Source of the DNA: HGM04593 sp964470845
GTDB taxonomy: Bacteria; Bacteroidota; Bacteroidia; Bacteroidales; Bacteroidaceae
Reading direction: 5' to 3'
Length of the DNA: 35,612 nucleotides
NCBI GenBank assembly: GCA_964470845.1
Contig: CAYYEL010000012.1
Location: forward strand, 1 to 35,612
Shown here: positions 1 through 7,887 of the stretch, piece after piece
Layout of the letters: every line of letters begins with the position of its first letter
How positions within the stretch are numbered: the stretch's first letter is position 1
Program-made: the position numbers and the translations under genes
The notes under the pieces: model-generated
The model's input: the letters and a program-made list of their open reading frames with translations, nothing else
Told to the model about the DNA's origin: nothing
Databases searched by the model: none

Positions 1-81
1 AATTAAATATCAATTATTTCAAAGAACTATTTCGATTTTTTAGTGGACACTAATGGATTTTTATATCTTTATAGCGTATGG

Positions 82-130
82 AAAAATAACCGTGCATCAA
101 GAGTGTATTTCTTAATGCACGGTTATTTTT
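82..130. terminator. Bidirectional terminator after clpC
   Basis: Perfect 16-base inverted repeat: arm 82-97 (AAAAATAACCGTGCAT), 17-base loop, arm 115-130. Each strand ends in a run of T inside the arm. It lies just beyond the clpC stop codon and would end clpC transcripts on the minus strand. It could also act on a plus-strand gene lying left of the window. Confidence 0.8.
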
Positions 131-154
131 TTGATTGTGGTCTTGAGAAACTGT

Positions 155-2713
155 TTATTCTACATTTTCGGCCTCTTTGTGTGTTATTGCGAAGCTCAGT
201 TTCTCTTCTTTCTCTTTGTGGTCAACAATGATTGTGTCGCCCTCTTTTAGTGCGCTATCGAGCAGCAGCTCGGAAATCTCGTCCTCGACATAATTCTGAA
301 GTGCGCGTTTCAATGGACGAGCACCGAATTGTACATCGTACCCCTTGTTTGCAAGGAAACTTTTGGCGCTGTCGCTGAGTGTGATACTATATCCCAACTC
401 GCCGATACGCTTCTTTAATCCTGCCAGTTCAATATCTACGATGGTTGTAATTGCTTCGAGGTTCAATTGGTCGAAGTTTATTATTTCATCTACGCGATTC
501 AGAAATTCGGGAGCAAAGCGCTTGTTCAAGGCTTTTTGTATTACCTCGCGCGAGTGTTGTTTGCCGGCGGCTCGTTCTTCACGAGCGAATCCTACGCCTG
601 CGCCAAAGTCTTTAAGCTCGCGTGTACCGATATTTGAGGTCATTATTATCACGGTGTTGCGGAAATCGACTGTGCGGCCGTAGCTGTCGGTGAGACGGCC
701 CTCGTCCATTACTTGTAACAACATATTGAATACGTCGGTGTGGGCTTTCTCAATTTCGTCGAGCAGCACAATGGAGTAGGGGCGACGGCGCACGCGCTCG
801 GTTAGTTGTCCGCCCTCCTCGTAGCCTACATATCCCGGAGGTGCTCCAACAAGGCGCGAGACGGTGAATTTTTCCATATATTCGCTCATATCTATGCGTA
901 TCATCGCATCGGCTGTGCCGAATAGGAATTTGGCAAGTTCTTTTGCGAGAAGGGTCTTTCCTACACCTGTGGGGCCGAGGAACATAAATGTACCTATGGG
1001 CTTTGTGGGGCTTTGAAGGCCTACGCGGCTGCGACGTATTGCTTTGCACAATTTTTCTATTGCATTTTCTTGGGCGATTACCTTGCTGTCAAGCTCTTGC
1101 TTCATCCCTTTGAGGCGGCTCCACTCATCTTGCTGCATTCGCTGGAGGGGAATCCCCGAAATCATAGAGACGACGTTGGCAACATCTTCGCTATCGACGC
1201 GCTGTCGTTTGTCGCGCAGTTCTTTCTCCCACTCTTCCATCATTTGTTTGTGCTCGGCGGTGTAACGCTTCTCTTCGTCGCGGTGATTGGCGGCAACCTC
1301 GAATTGTTGTGCGCGAGCTGCTTCTTCTTTGCATCTGCGGGCTGTGGCTATCTGTTGCTCTTTCTCTTCAATTTCGCGCGGTACGCTGATGTTGGTTATG
1401 TGCATACGTGAGCCGGCCTCGTCCATTGCATCTATGGCCTTGTCGGGGAAACTGCGGTCGGTTACGTATCGCTCTGTCAATTTGACACACGCTTCGAGTG
1501 CTTCGTCGGTGTATGTAACATTGTGATGCTCTTCGTAGCGCTCTTTTATATTGTGTAAGATTGTCAGTGTCTCGTCGGGGGTTGTCGGCTCGACTATTAC
1601 TTTCTGGAAGCGACGCTCAAGTGCTCCATCTTTTTCGATGCTTTTGCGGTACTCGTCGAGGGTTGTTGCGCCTATGCACTGAAGCTCGCCGCGTGCAAGG
1701 GCAGGCTTAAGTATGTTGGCTGCATCCATTGAACCGGGTGTCGAACCTGCACCTATTATTGTGTGTATCTCGTCGATGAAGAGTATTATATTGGGGTTGT
1801 TTTCGAGCTCGGTCAGTATGCTGCGCAGGCGCTCTTCAAATTGTCCTCGATATTTTGTACCTGCAACGACGGCTGTGAGGTCGAGTGCAACGACGCGCTT
1901 GTCAAATAGTATGCGCGAGGTCTTGCGCTGTACTATGCGTTGTGCAAGACCCTCGACAAGGGCCGATTTTCCAACGCCGGGCTCGCCAATCAGTACGGGA
2001 TTGTTTTTCTTACGGCGGCTCAATATCTGTGATATGCGCTCAATCTCTTTTTCGCGACCGACAACCGGGTCGAGACGACCTTCGCTTGCTGCTTTTGTCA
2101 TATCTACACCAAAATTGTCGAGCACGGGGGTGTCGTTCGAGGGGGCGGAGGATTGTTGTCGGGTATTTATGAAGGTCTCTTTCCAGCCTGCGGAATTGTT
2201 GTTCTGAAGGGGCTTGTCCTCTTCTTCTTCGTCGTCGGTGAATCCGAATCCGCTGTGTGGTTTTTCTCCTCCTTTTATTATATTATGTATGGCTTCGCGC
2301 ACCCTGTCGTATGTTACATTATTACTGCGCAGAATACCTGATGCCGGGCTGTTCTCGTCTTTTAATATACCCAATAGCAGTAAATGCTCGGCCTCGGCCT
2401 CTTCTTTTAGGTTGCGTGCTTCAAGGGTAGTGAAGCGCAGTACCTTTGCAGCGTCCATATTCATTTCAATGTCGTGTGTGGCATTGTCGGTGTGGGTACT
2501 GTTTCTCTCTTTTACGTTAACCTCGATGTCGTTGATTATTTTGTTCATATCAACATTCAGTTTATCAAAGAGTTTACGTGTTTTTTCTTCGCTGCGACGC
2601 ATTATACCAAGCAGCAGATGCTCGGGGCTTACTTGGTTGCTGTGCAGACGTGTGGCCTCAATTTTACTCAATGATACAATCTCGGTTATTTTTTGCGAAA
2701 ATTCATTGTTCAT
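155..2713 (-). CDS. clpC: ClpC-type AAA+ unfoldase, ATP-binding subunit of Clp protease
   Basis: This is the ATP-driven unfoldase that feeds proteins to ClpP in the cytoplasm. The 852-residue product has a Clp N-terminal double repeat (about 1-145), an acidic linker, a first AAA module with Walker A GEPGVGKS near 243, and a middle region with a UVR-like stretch near 475. A second AAA module has Walker A GPTGVGKT near 581 and a GAGVGF loop near 706 that resembles the ClpP-docking loop. Length is normal for ClpC/MecB. I chose the ATG at 2713 because GAGGAG sits just upstream; a TTG seven codons earlier (2734) is also open. It is a single-gene unit with a terminator at 82-130. The partner ClpP and any adaptor lie outside the window. 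Confidence 0.96.
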   Translation of the reverse strand: MNNEFSQKITEIVSLSKIEATRLHSNQVSPEHLLLGIMRRSEEKTRKLFDKLNVDMNKIINDIEVNVKERNSTHTDNATHDIEMNMDAAKVLRFTTLEARNLKEEAEAEHLLLLGILKDENSPASGILRSNNVTYDRVREAIHNIIKGGEKPHSGFGFTDDEEEEDKPLQNNNSAGWKETFINTRQQSSAPSNDTPVLDNFGVDMTKAASEGRLDPVVGREKEIERISQILSRRKKNNPVLIGEPGVGKSALVEGLAQRIVQRKTSRILFDKRVVALDLTAVVAGTKYRGQFEERLRSILTELENNPNIILFIDEIHTIIGAGSTPGSMDAANILKPALARGELQCIGATTLDEYRKSIEKDGALERRFQKVIVEPTTPDETLTILHNIKERYEEHHNVTYTDEALEACVKLTERYVTDRSFPDKAIDAMDEAGSRMHITNISVPREIEEKEQQIATARRCKEEAARAQQFEVAANHRDEEKRYTAEHKQMMEEWEKELRDKRQRVDSEDVANVVSMISGIPLQRMQQDEWSRLKGMKQELDSKVIAQENAIEKLCKAIRRSRVGLQSPTKPIGTFMFLGPTGVGKTLLAKELAKFLFGTADAMIRIDMSEYMEKFTVSRLVGAPPGYVGYEEGGQLTERVRRRPYSIVLLDEIEKAHTDVFNMLLQVMDEGRLTDSYGRTVDFRNTVIIMTSNIGTRELKDFGAGVGFAREERAAGKQHSREVIQKALNKRFAPEFLNRVDEIINFDQLNLEAITTIVDIELAGLKKRIGELGYSITLSDSAKSFLANKGYDVQFGARPLKRALQNYVEDEISELLLDSALKEGDTIIVDHKEKEEKLSFAITHKEAENVE

Positions 2714-2768
2714 AAATTCTTTCTCCTCAATCAATCCTTGTGTGAATATTCGTTTTAATTTTTCGGTG

Positions 2769-2797
2769 CGAAGATAATATTTACTTGTGCTACCAAA
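2769..2797 (-). promoter_or_regulatory. Probable clpC promoter
   Basis: On the minus strand a -7 box TATCTTCG (2776-2769) is preceded by TTTG (2797-2794) with a 17-base spacer. The -7 box is typical of Bacteroidota, but the spacer is two bases shorter than the usual 19. It lies 56 bases before the chosen ATG. Confidence 0.45.
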
Positions 2798-2964
2798 AGA
2801 ATTATTTTACATAAGATTTCTTACAAAAAGTGTGCCAAAGTTTTAATTATTCTAAATTTGGCATTTTTTTATGACGTTTTTTCATCTTTTTTGCTGTCTG
2901 CTTGTTGTTTATAGCAGTTTTTTGTGTTTATATGTCTCTGTTTCGCTTTTTTTGTCTTTCTTTT

Positions 2965-2996
2965 TTTGTGGGTTGTGTTTTTTTTTGTTATCTTTG
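2965..2996 (+). promoter_or_regulatory. Promoter of the SRP RNA gene
   Basis: Bacteroidota-type promoter: TTTG at 2965-2968, a 20-base spacer and TATCTTTG at 2989-2996. Transcription should begin near 3003, about 48 bases before the mature SRP RNA 5' end, so a leader would have to be trimmed. The rest of 2798-3050 holds no gene I can recognise. Confidence 0.7.
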
Positions 2997-3050
2997 CAAC
3001 GCAATTCTGAGAGGCGTTCTTTTAAATGAGTTTTTAACTTACAAAAATAT

Positions 3051-3150
3051 GGGTAAGTCCTATACGGCCAGCTCCTGACAAATCCTCCAGGGCTTGACCG
3101 CAGCAAAGGTAGTCGGTTGTAGCGGCGCGATGTAGGTAGCTTACCCACCC
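3051..3150 (+). ncRNA. ffs: Small signal recognition particle RNA (4.5S type)
   Basis: About 100 nucleotides. The ends pair as GGGTAAG (from 3051) with CTTACCC (near 3140-3146). The 3' part GATGTAG...TTACCCACCC matches the end of bacterial 4.5S RNA. The domain IV core CCAGG...GCAGC needed for Ffh binding is at about 3087-3104. This RNA joins Ffh to form the particle that targets nascent membrane proteins. The apical segment reads GGGCTTGACC instead of the common TCCGGAAGGA, so the tip is not a standard GGAA tetraloop. The upstream promoter and downstream terminator support a stand-alone RNA gene. A minus-strand reading frame across it (2909-3148) is an artefact. Confidence 0.85.
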
Positions 3151-3152
3151 TT

Positions 3153-3194
3153 AGTCAGTCAGTAGCACAAAAGTGCTACTGACTGACTTTTTTT
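3153..3194 (+). terminator. Intrinsic terminator of SRP RNA
   Basis: Perfect 16-bp stem, arm 3153-3168 (AGTCAGTCAGTAGCAC) and arm 3173-3188, with an AAAA loop and a run of T to 3194. It starts two bases after the SRP RNA 3' end. Confidence 0.93.
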
Positions 3195-3349
3195 GTACTC
3201 TCTTCTTTTGTCTCTCCCGAGCATCAGTAGAAAAAACGCGTGTGTGGCCGAGACAATTCAATTCAATTATAAATTACACTTTGTATATTTTGAGGCTTGT
3301 TGATTATCAAGGTTGAACTACCCGAGACGAATGGATGTCTTGTAAATGT

Positions 3350-3416
3350 GGGTGAAAAATTATAATTGTTGTTCTTATTGTAGGCTGATTTCGCCCCTAA
3401 TTTATAATTTTCACCC
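3350..3416. repeat. Imperfect inverted repeat in the 3195-3514 intergenic stretch
   Basis: GGGTGAAAAATTATAATT (3350-3367) faces AATTTATAATTTTCACCC (3399-3416), an imperfect inverted repeat. A short direct repeat, CGCCCCTAATTTAT and CACCCCTAATTATC (from 3392 and 3412), overlaps its right arm. It lies 47 bases upstream of the -33 box of the SGNH hydrolase gene. This could be an operator or an RNA fold. I see no gene and no known riboswitch in 3195-3462. Confidence 0.4.
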
Positions 3417-3462
3417 CTAATTATCCTTTTTATCCACTATTTGAGGTTGCAGTCCCTATTAT

Positions 3463-3493
3463 TTTGTAACTCTTTTGTGGTGTCGTACTTTTG
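3463..3493 (+). promoter_or_regulatory. Promoter of the SGNH hydrolase gene
   Basis: TTTG at 3463-3466, a 19-base spacer and TACTTTTG at 3486-3493 match the Bacteroidota consensus exactly. The -7 box ends 21 bases before the ATG at 3515, so the leader would be about 15 bases. Confidence 0.75.
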
Positions 3494-3514
3494 TCGTCGA
3501 AATGAAAAAATAGA

Positions 3515-4234
3515 ATGAGTATGACTTTAAAAAATGTATGTGGATTCGGTGATTCAGTGATGAAAGGTATTGTCATTGATAAAGAAAATTCGTTTCAAGG
3601 TTCTATTAAATATAAAATAAGTGATTTAGGGTTTGCTGCCCGCTGCCGTAGGACTTTGGGAATTGAGGTTGAGAATTTTGCTCGTTTCGGAAGCACCGTT
3701 GCACAGGCTATGAAATTTGTCGATAGGTATTGTGAAAGAATAAAAAAATCAGATTTTGTGCTGTTCGAGTATGGTGGAAACGATTGTAATTATAACTGGG
3801 AGGCAATATCTAACGCCCCCGATGAGTTACATTTGCCTGCCGTTCCCATAGACGATTTTGTTGAGTATTATAGTAATGTAATAGATAAGGTGAGAAGTTG
3901 GGGAGCGCGTCCTGTGCTGCTGTCGTTGCCTATCCTCGACCCTGAGAAGTTTTTCCGTCATCTGTCTAAAGGGCTTAATGCTGATAATATATTAAAATGG
4001 TTGAATGGTTCTATTATGAATCTCGATCGTTGGCACGAAAGGTATAATATGGAGATTTTCAGATTGGGTACTCTTAAAACTGTTCCGGTAATTGATATAA
4101 CTTCGGTGTTTCTTGAGCGCCGTAACCATTTTGATTATCTGTGTGAGGATGGTATTCACCCGAACGACGAGGGGCACGCGCTTATTGAGAATGCCATTAT
4201 GGAATATCTGCGCAGGCAGAGGATTCTTGCTTGA
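3515..4234 (+). CDS. SGNH/GDSL-family hydrolase, cytoplasmic
   Basis: A 239-residue protein of the SGNH hydrolase fold, a family of esterases, lipases and deacetylases. Block I is GFGDSVMKG with the nucleophile Ser14. Block III is GGND near 88-91. Block V is DGIHPND near 212-218 and supplies the Asp and His of the triad. There is no signal peptide, so it probably acts inside the cell. Two Met codons (3515 and 3521) are possible starts. The gene stands alone between its own promoter and a hairpin at 4259-4292, so context does not reveal the substrate. It is not close in sequence to the SGNH domain of the fibre protein at 13010-17293. Confidence 0.85.
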   Translation: MSMTLKNVCGFGDSVMKGIVIDKENSFQGSIKYKISDLGFAARCRRTLGIEVENFARFGSTVAQAMKFVDRYCERIKKSDFVLFEYGGNDCNYNWEAISNAPDELHLPAVPIDDFVEYYSNVIDKVRSWGARPVLLSLPILDPEKFFRHLSKGLNADNILKWLNGSIMNLDRWHERYNMEIFRLGTLKTVPVIDITSVFLERRNHFDYLCEDGIHPNDEGHALIENAIMEYLRRQRILA

Positions 4235-4258
4235 TGTAGATTGTTTGTTTTGATTGTT

Positions 4259-4292
4259 GAGAGCGTCTCGTTTAAAAAAACGAGACGCTCTC
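4259..4292 (+). terminator. Terminator after the SGNH hydrolase gene
   Basis: 15-bp perfect stem, GAGAGCGTCTCGTTT (4259-4273) with 4278-4292, and an AAAA loop. The following TGTTTCTTGTTTC is T-rich but not a clean run. Confidence 0.7.
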
Positions 4293-4335
4293 TGTTTCTT
4301 GTTTCTGATGATGTTATGTGGTCGAAGGTTATAAA

Positions 4336-4377
4336 TTGGCCTGTAACAAAAGAATTTATCTGATGTTTACAGGCCAA
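4336..4377 (-). terminator. Probable terminator after enolase
   Basis: 11-bp stem TTGGCCTGTAA (4336-4346) with TTACAGGCCAA (4367-4377). It starts 27 bases beyond the enolase stop codon on the minus strand and is followed there by TTTATAA. Confidence 0.55.
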
Positions 4378-4403
4378 AAGGTTAATTGTCTTAGCTGCCG
4401 ATT

Positions 4404-5717
4404 TTACTCGGTCGGCTCGTCGTCAAACTCTAACAGAGCGCTTATGTGGCTGTCTATCGGATAGCGGCTGTGCCCTTGAAGCTCCTCTTCGATGCGTATG
4501 AGACGGTTGTATTTCGCGGTTCGTTCGCCACGGCTCATCGAGCCTGTTTTTATCTGTCCCGCATTTGTGGCAACAGCAATGTCGGCTATTGTCGTGTCCT
4601 CGGTCTCTCCCGAACGGTGGCTGATTATGGTTGCGTAGCCGTTGCGTTTGGCAAGCTCTATTGTATCGAGTGTTTCGCTCAACGTACCAATTTGATTAGG
4701 TTTTATCAGTATGGCATTTGCGCAGTGCTGCTCAATGCCTTGACGCAGATAGCGTGTGTTGGTGACGAAAAGGTCGTCGCCCACAAGTTGGCAGCGTCTT
4801 TCGAGGCGGGCGGTGAGCCTATTCCAACCTTCCCAATCGTTCTGCGACATTCCATCCTCGATGCTGTCGATGGGGTAGCTGTCAATAAGATAGGCCAGAT
4901 AGTCAATTTGTTGCGATGGGGTTAGGATTTTACCACCGGGCTGAAAAAGTGAATAATCGTATTCTCCCCGACTGTAGAATTCGGATGCCGCGCAGTCGAT
5001 AGCAATGCTGACCTCTTTTCCCGGCTTATAAGCAGCCTCTTCGATAGCAGTGGTGATACTGTCAAGTACATCTTCGATGCTGCTGAAATGTGGAGCAAAG
5101 CCGCCTTCGTCGCCTACAGCAGTGCTGAGCCCGCGTTTGCGAATCACCTGTTTGAGGCTCTGGAATACCTCGGCACCCACTCTTATGGCTTCGTGTAACG
5201 ACTTTGCTCCAATGGGGCGTATCATAAATTCCTGAAAAGCAATTGGGGCATTTGAGTGGCGACCGCCATTGACAATATTTATCATCGGAATGGGGAGAAT
5301 GTGTGTATTTGTACCACCTATATATCTGTACAGAGGTAGGCCCGATGCTTTTGCGGCGGCACGTGCAGTAGCCAATGAGACAGCGAGTGTGGCATTTGCG
5401 CCCAATTTACGCTTGTTGTTTGTTCCGTCCAATGCAATGAGCGCTGCGTCGATAACGCGCTGCTTGGTTGCGTCGAGCCCAATAATTGATGGGGCTATAC
5501 GTCTGTTTATGTGTCCAATAGCACAGCGCACACCCTTTCCGTTGTAGCGCGAGGGCTCATTGTCGCGTAACTCAATAGCTTCATTTTCACCTGTTGAGGC
5601 ACCCGATGGTACAGAAGCGCGTGCCACTATGCCATTTTCAAGTGTAACTTCTGCCTCTACTGTAGGTGTTCCGCGCGAGTCGAGAATTTCGCGCCCTTTT
5701 AATCCTGTAATTTTCAT
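4404..5717 (-). CDS. eno: Enolase (phosphopyruvate hydratase)
   Basis: Interconverts 2-phosphoglycerate and phosphoenolpyruvate in glycolysis. The 437-residue product is full length. The N-terminal signature EILDSRGTPTVE, the mobile-loop segment VPSGASTGEN, GGRHSNAPIAFQEFMI, DEGGFAP (catalytic Glu near 204), metal ligands in AIDCA (near 241), SIEDGM (near 288) and GDDLF (near 314), the catalytic Lys in LIKPNQIG (near 338) and SHRSGETED are all present. The Lys motif reads LIKPNQ where many Bacteroidales enolases have LIKVNQ. The C-terminus has an acidic tail. These differences make a divergent or second enolase possible. It appears to be a single-gene unit; I could not find a clear promoter in 5718-5830. 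Confidence 0.95.
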   Translation of the reverse strand: MKITGLKGREILDSRGTPTVEAEVTLENGIVARASVPSGASTGENEAIELRDNEPSRYNGKGVRCAIGHINRRIAPSIIGLDATKQRVIDAALIALDGTNNKRKLGANATLAVSLATARAAAKASGLPLYRYIGGTNTHILPIPMINIVNGGRHSNAPIAFQEFMIRPIGAKSLHEAIRVGAEVFQSLKQVIRKRGLSTAVGDEGGFAPHFSSIEDVLDSITTAIEEAAYKPGKEVSIAIDCAASEFYSRGEYDYSLFQPGGKILTPSQQIDYLAYLIDSYPIDSIEDGMSQNDWEGWNRLTARLERRCQLVGDDLFVTNTRYLRQGIEQHCANAILIKPNQIGTLSETLDTIELAKRNGYATIISHRSGETEDTTIADIAVATNAGQIKTGSMSRGERTAKYNRLIRIEEELQGHSRYPIDSHISALLEFDDEPTE

Positions 5718-5833
5718 ACCTTATTTATTATGGTTGTTTGTACGATAAACAAGTGAAACTCGTGAAGGTTTGTTCGGATATAATCATTTGTCTATCTTTT
5801 TTATACTTACTATATTATTTTTTTTCGCTCTTG

Positions 5834-5865
5834 TTTGCTCTTTTTATGAATATTGGGTAACTTAG
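5834..5865 (+). promoter_or_regulatory. Probable pepT promoter
   Basis: TTTG (5834-5837), a 20-base spacer and TAACTTAG (5858-5865), one base off the -7 consensus. Transcription would begin near 5872, which leaves the ATG at 5900 as the usable start. Confidence 0.5.
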
Positions 5866-5899
5866 CCAATTGTTATTAAGAACCAAAATTATACCGATT

Positions 5900-7141
5900 A
5901 TGAGCGAATTTAAAAATAAAATGCTCCAACGCTTTTTGGAGTATGTGAAATTTGATACCCAGTCGGCCGATGAGGCAACAGTTGTACCTACTACCGAGGG
6001 ACAGTTTGTGTTTGCACGCTATCTTGAGCAGAAATTAAAAGAGATGGGGCTCACTGAGATTGTGCTCGATGAGAAAGGCTATCTGTATGCAACGCTTCCG
6101 GCCAACTGCGAGTGTGAGATTCCCACAATAGGCTTTATTGCTCACTTGGATACAAGCCCGGATATGAGTGGTAATGGGGTTAATCCTCGTGTTGTTGAGA
6201 ATTATGACGGCACAGATATTATGCTCGATACCAATGAGGGCATTGTGTTATCGACAATTGATTTTCCCGAAGTTAAGGATTATGTAGGCCACGACCTTGT
6301 TGTTACCGACGGGCACACGCTGCTTGGTGCTGATGATAAAGCAGGCATTGCCGAGATTGTTTCGGCTATTGCTTATCTGCAAGAGCATCCCGAAATTAAG
6401 CACGGAAAGGTGCGCATTGCATTTAATCCTGACGAAGAGATTGGTCGCGGTGCACATAATTTCAACGTCCCCTTGTTTGGTTGTGAGTGGGCCTATACTG
6501 TCGATGGCAGCTGCGAGGGAGAGATTGAGTTTGAGAATTTCAACGCAGGAAGTGCCACATTCAAGATTCAAGGTCGTAACGTGCATCCGGGATATGCCAA
6601 AGGTAAAATGCTGAATGCTCTGCGCGTTGCAACAGCGCTCGTCGAGGCAGTGCCTGCCAACGAATCGCCCGAGTGTACCGAGGGCTATGAGGGATTCTAT
6701 CACCTTATGGGTATAAACGGTGGAGTAGATTCGGCAAGCGTGTCGTATATTATACGCGACCATAGCAAGGATGAATTTGAGCGTCGTATGCAGTTTATGA
6801 AGCAGGTCGAGCAGGAGATGAATGAGCGCTTCGGCGAGGGGACTGTTACACTCGACCTTAAAGTACAGTATCGAAATATGCGTGAAATGGTCGAGCCTAA
6901 AATGTTTATAATCGACCTTGCCAAGAGCGCAATGCTTGAGGTCGGTGTCGAACCTCGTGTGAAGCCTATTCGTGGCGGAACAGATGGTGCACAACTTTCG
7001 TTTATGGGGCTGCCGTGTCCCAATCTGTTTGCCGGGGGTATAAACTTCCACAGCCGTTATGAGTTTGTATCGGTGCAGGTAATGGAAAAGGCCGCAATGA
7101 CTGTCGTAAAAATCATAGAGGGGCTTGCATCACAGGGCTAA
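5900..7141 (+). CDS. pepT: Peptidase T (tripeptide aminopeptidase)
   Basis: A 413-residue di-zinc M20 aminopeptidase that releases N-terminal residues from tripeptides in the cytoplasm. Metal and catalytic motifs follow PepT: AHLDTSPDMSG (His near 81, Asp near 83), LLGADDKAG (bridging Asp near 142), NPDEEIGRG (general base Glu and metal Glu near 178), TVDGS (Asp near 201) and INFHSRYEF (His near 383). The region between is the usual dimerisation lid. A TTG start at 5870 is open but falls at the predicted transcription start, so the ATG at 5900 (MSEFKNKM) is preferred. It probably heads an operon with the three genes downstream; the gap to the next is 25 bases. Confidence 0.95.
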   Translation: MSEFKNKMLQRFLEYVKFDTQSADEATVVPTTEGQFVFARYLEQKLKEMGLTEIVLDEKGYLYATLPANCECEIPTIGFIAHLDTSPDMSGNGVNPRVVENYDGTDIMLDTNEGIVLSTIDFPEVKDYVGHDLVVTDGHTLLGADDKAGIAEIVSAIAYLQEHPEIKHGKVRIAFNPDEEIGRGAHNFNVPLFGCEWAYTVDGSCEGEIEFENFNAGSATFKIQGRNVHPGYAKGKMLNALRVATALVEAVPANESPECTEGYEGFYHLMGINGGVDSASVSYIIRDHSKDEFERRMQFMKQVEQEMNERFGEGTVTLDLKVQYRNMREMVEPKMFIIDLAKSAMLEVGVEPRVKPIRGGTDGAQLSFMGLPCPNLFAGGINFHSRYEFVSVQVMEKAAMTVVKIIEGLASQG

Positions 7142-7166
7142 GCAGTATATTATATAAGGAGAAAGT

Positions 7167-7322
7167 ATGTCTTTAATAAGAGTAATTCTATCGATTATAT
7201 TTCCGCCGCTTGCAGTCGTTGACAAGGGATGCGGCTCAATTGTGATTGTGTTTATATTAACGCTTTTCGGTTGGGTACCGGGCGTTATTGCCGCATTGAT
7301 AATATTGAACAAACAACCATAA
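7167..7322 (+). CDS. PMP3/YqaE-family small membrane protein (51 aa)
   Basis: A small ORF translated by hand. It begins MSLIRVILSIIFPPLAVVDK, followed by a Gly-Cys-Gly loop and a second membrane segment containing LTLFGWVPGVIAAL. The FPPLAV and FGWxPGxI motifs are hallmarks of the PMP3/YqaE (UPF0057) family of two-helix membrane peptides, linked in other organisms to membrane potential and salt stress. A clear AAGGAG lies 5' of the ATG. The last A of its TAA stop is the first A of the next gene's ATG (7322), which suggests coupled translation. At this length the identification rests on the motif match. Confidence 0.88.
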   Translation: MSLIRVILSIIFPPLAVVDKGCGSIVIVFILTLFGWVPGVIAALIILNKQP

Positions 7323-7882
7323 TGGAACAGACCGAGTATCTACGCGATTTTGAGAAACGCTTGCAGGATGAGCTTTTGAAGTTATGTACAAATTATAAAC
7401 TTCTGGATGGCGTGCTGCTCTCGTCCGAGGATGTTGAGGGGCGATGGGAAGCATTGGCACTCGATTATATGGCCGATGCTGTTGCGCAAATAAATGAATA
7501 TCCCACTGTGGCTGTTGCTTGGGCCGGATATATGGGAATGGCGGTGGCACACTTGTGGGACAAGGATTGGGCTTTGCACTGCGGCGATGATTATCGTTCG
7601 ATGTATGGCGATAATGGTTTCGACGATATGGACGAGCATATTGTGCGTGATATTCTTGGACTTCCGTTGGAGACACCCTATGCAAAGGAGATTGAGGAGA
7701 TGATGCGTCGCTGCGCTTATTCGGCACTTACTATTATTCGTCGCGAGAATATTCAGCCTCAAAGTCCTATGGCCTATTATACTTTTGCCCGCACAGTAAA
7801 AGTTATGTACCGCATAGGTGCAGCTATTGAATTAAAACGGTTGGGATATAAATACGAGAAAGTTAATCTGCCATCCTGCTGA
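7322..7882 (+). CDS. Conserved hypothetical protein, helical, cytoplasmic
   Basis: I do not recognise a characterised family. The 186-residue product starts MEQTEYLRDFEKRL and is rich in predicted helix. It has no signal peptide or clear membrane span. It contains an aromatic segment (YPTVAVAWAGYMGMAVAHLW, near 58-77) and an acidic GFDDMDEHIV segment near 100. An upstream in-frame extension to 7229 exists but would overlap the PMP3-like gene. The ATG at 7322 overlaps that gene's stop codon and is the likely start. The next gene begins five bases after this one ends. Translational coupling suggests this protein acts with, or is dosed with, the membrane peptide; that is inference. Confidence 0.8.
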   Translation: MEQTEYLRDFEKRLQDELLKLCTNYKLLDGVLLSSEDVEGRWEALALDYMADAVAQINEYPTVAVAWAGYMGMAVAHLWDKDWALHCGDDYRSMYGDNGFDDMDEHIVRDILGLPLETPYAKEIEEMMRRCAYSALTIIRRENIQPQSPMAYYTFARTVKVMYRIGAAIELKRLGYKYEKVNLPSC

Positions 7883-7887
7883 TTTTT

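Noticed and set aside
1013..2777. Several plus-strand ORFs opposite clpC
   Set aside because: They are shadow frames of a strongly conserved gene and have no family resemblance or start signals.
2909..3148. Minus-strand 79-residue ORF
   Set aside because: It lies antisense to the SRP RNA and its promoter, and the product has low-complexity lysine-rich sequence.
5870..5899. Upstream TTG start for pepT
   Set aside because: It coincides with the predicted transcription start, and the added residues have no match to PepT.
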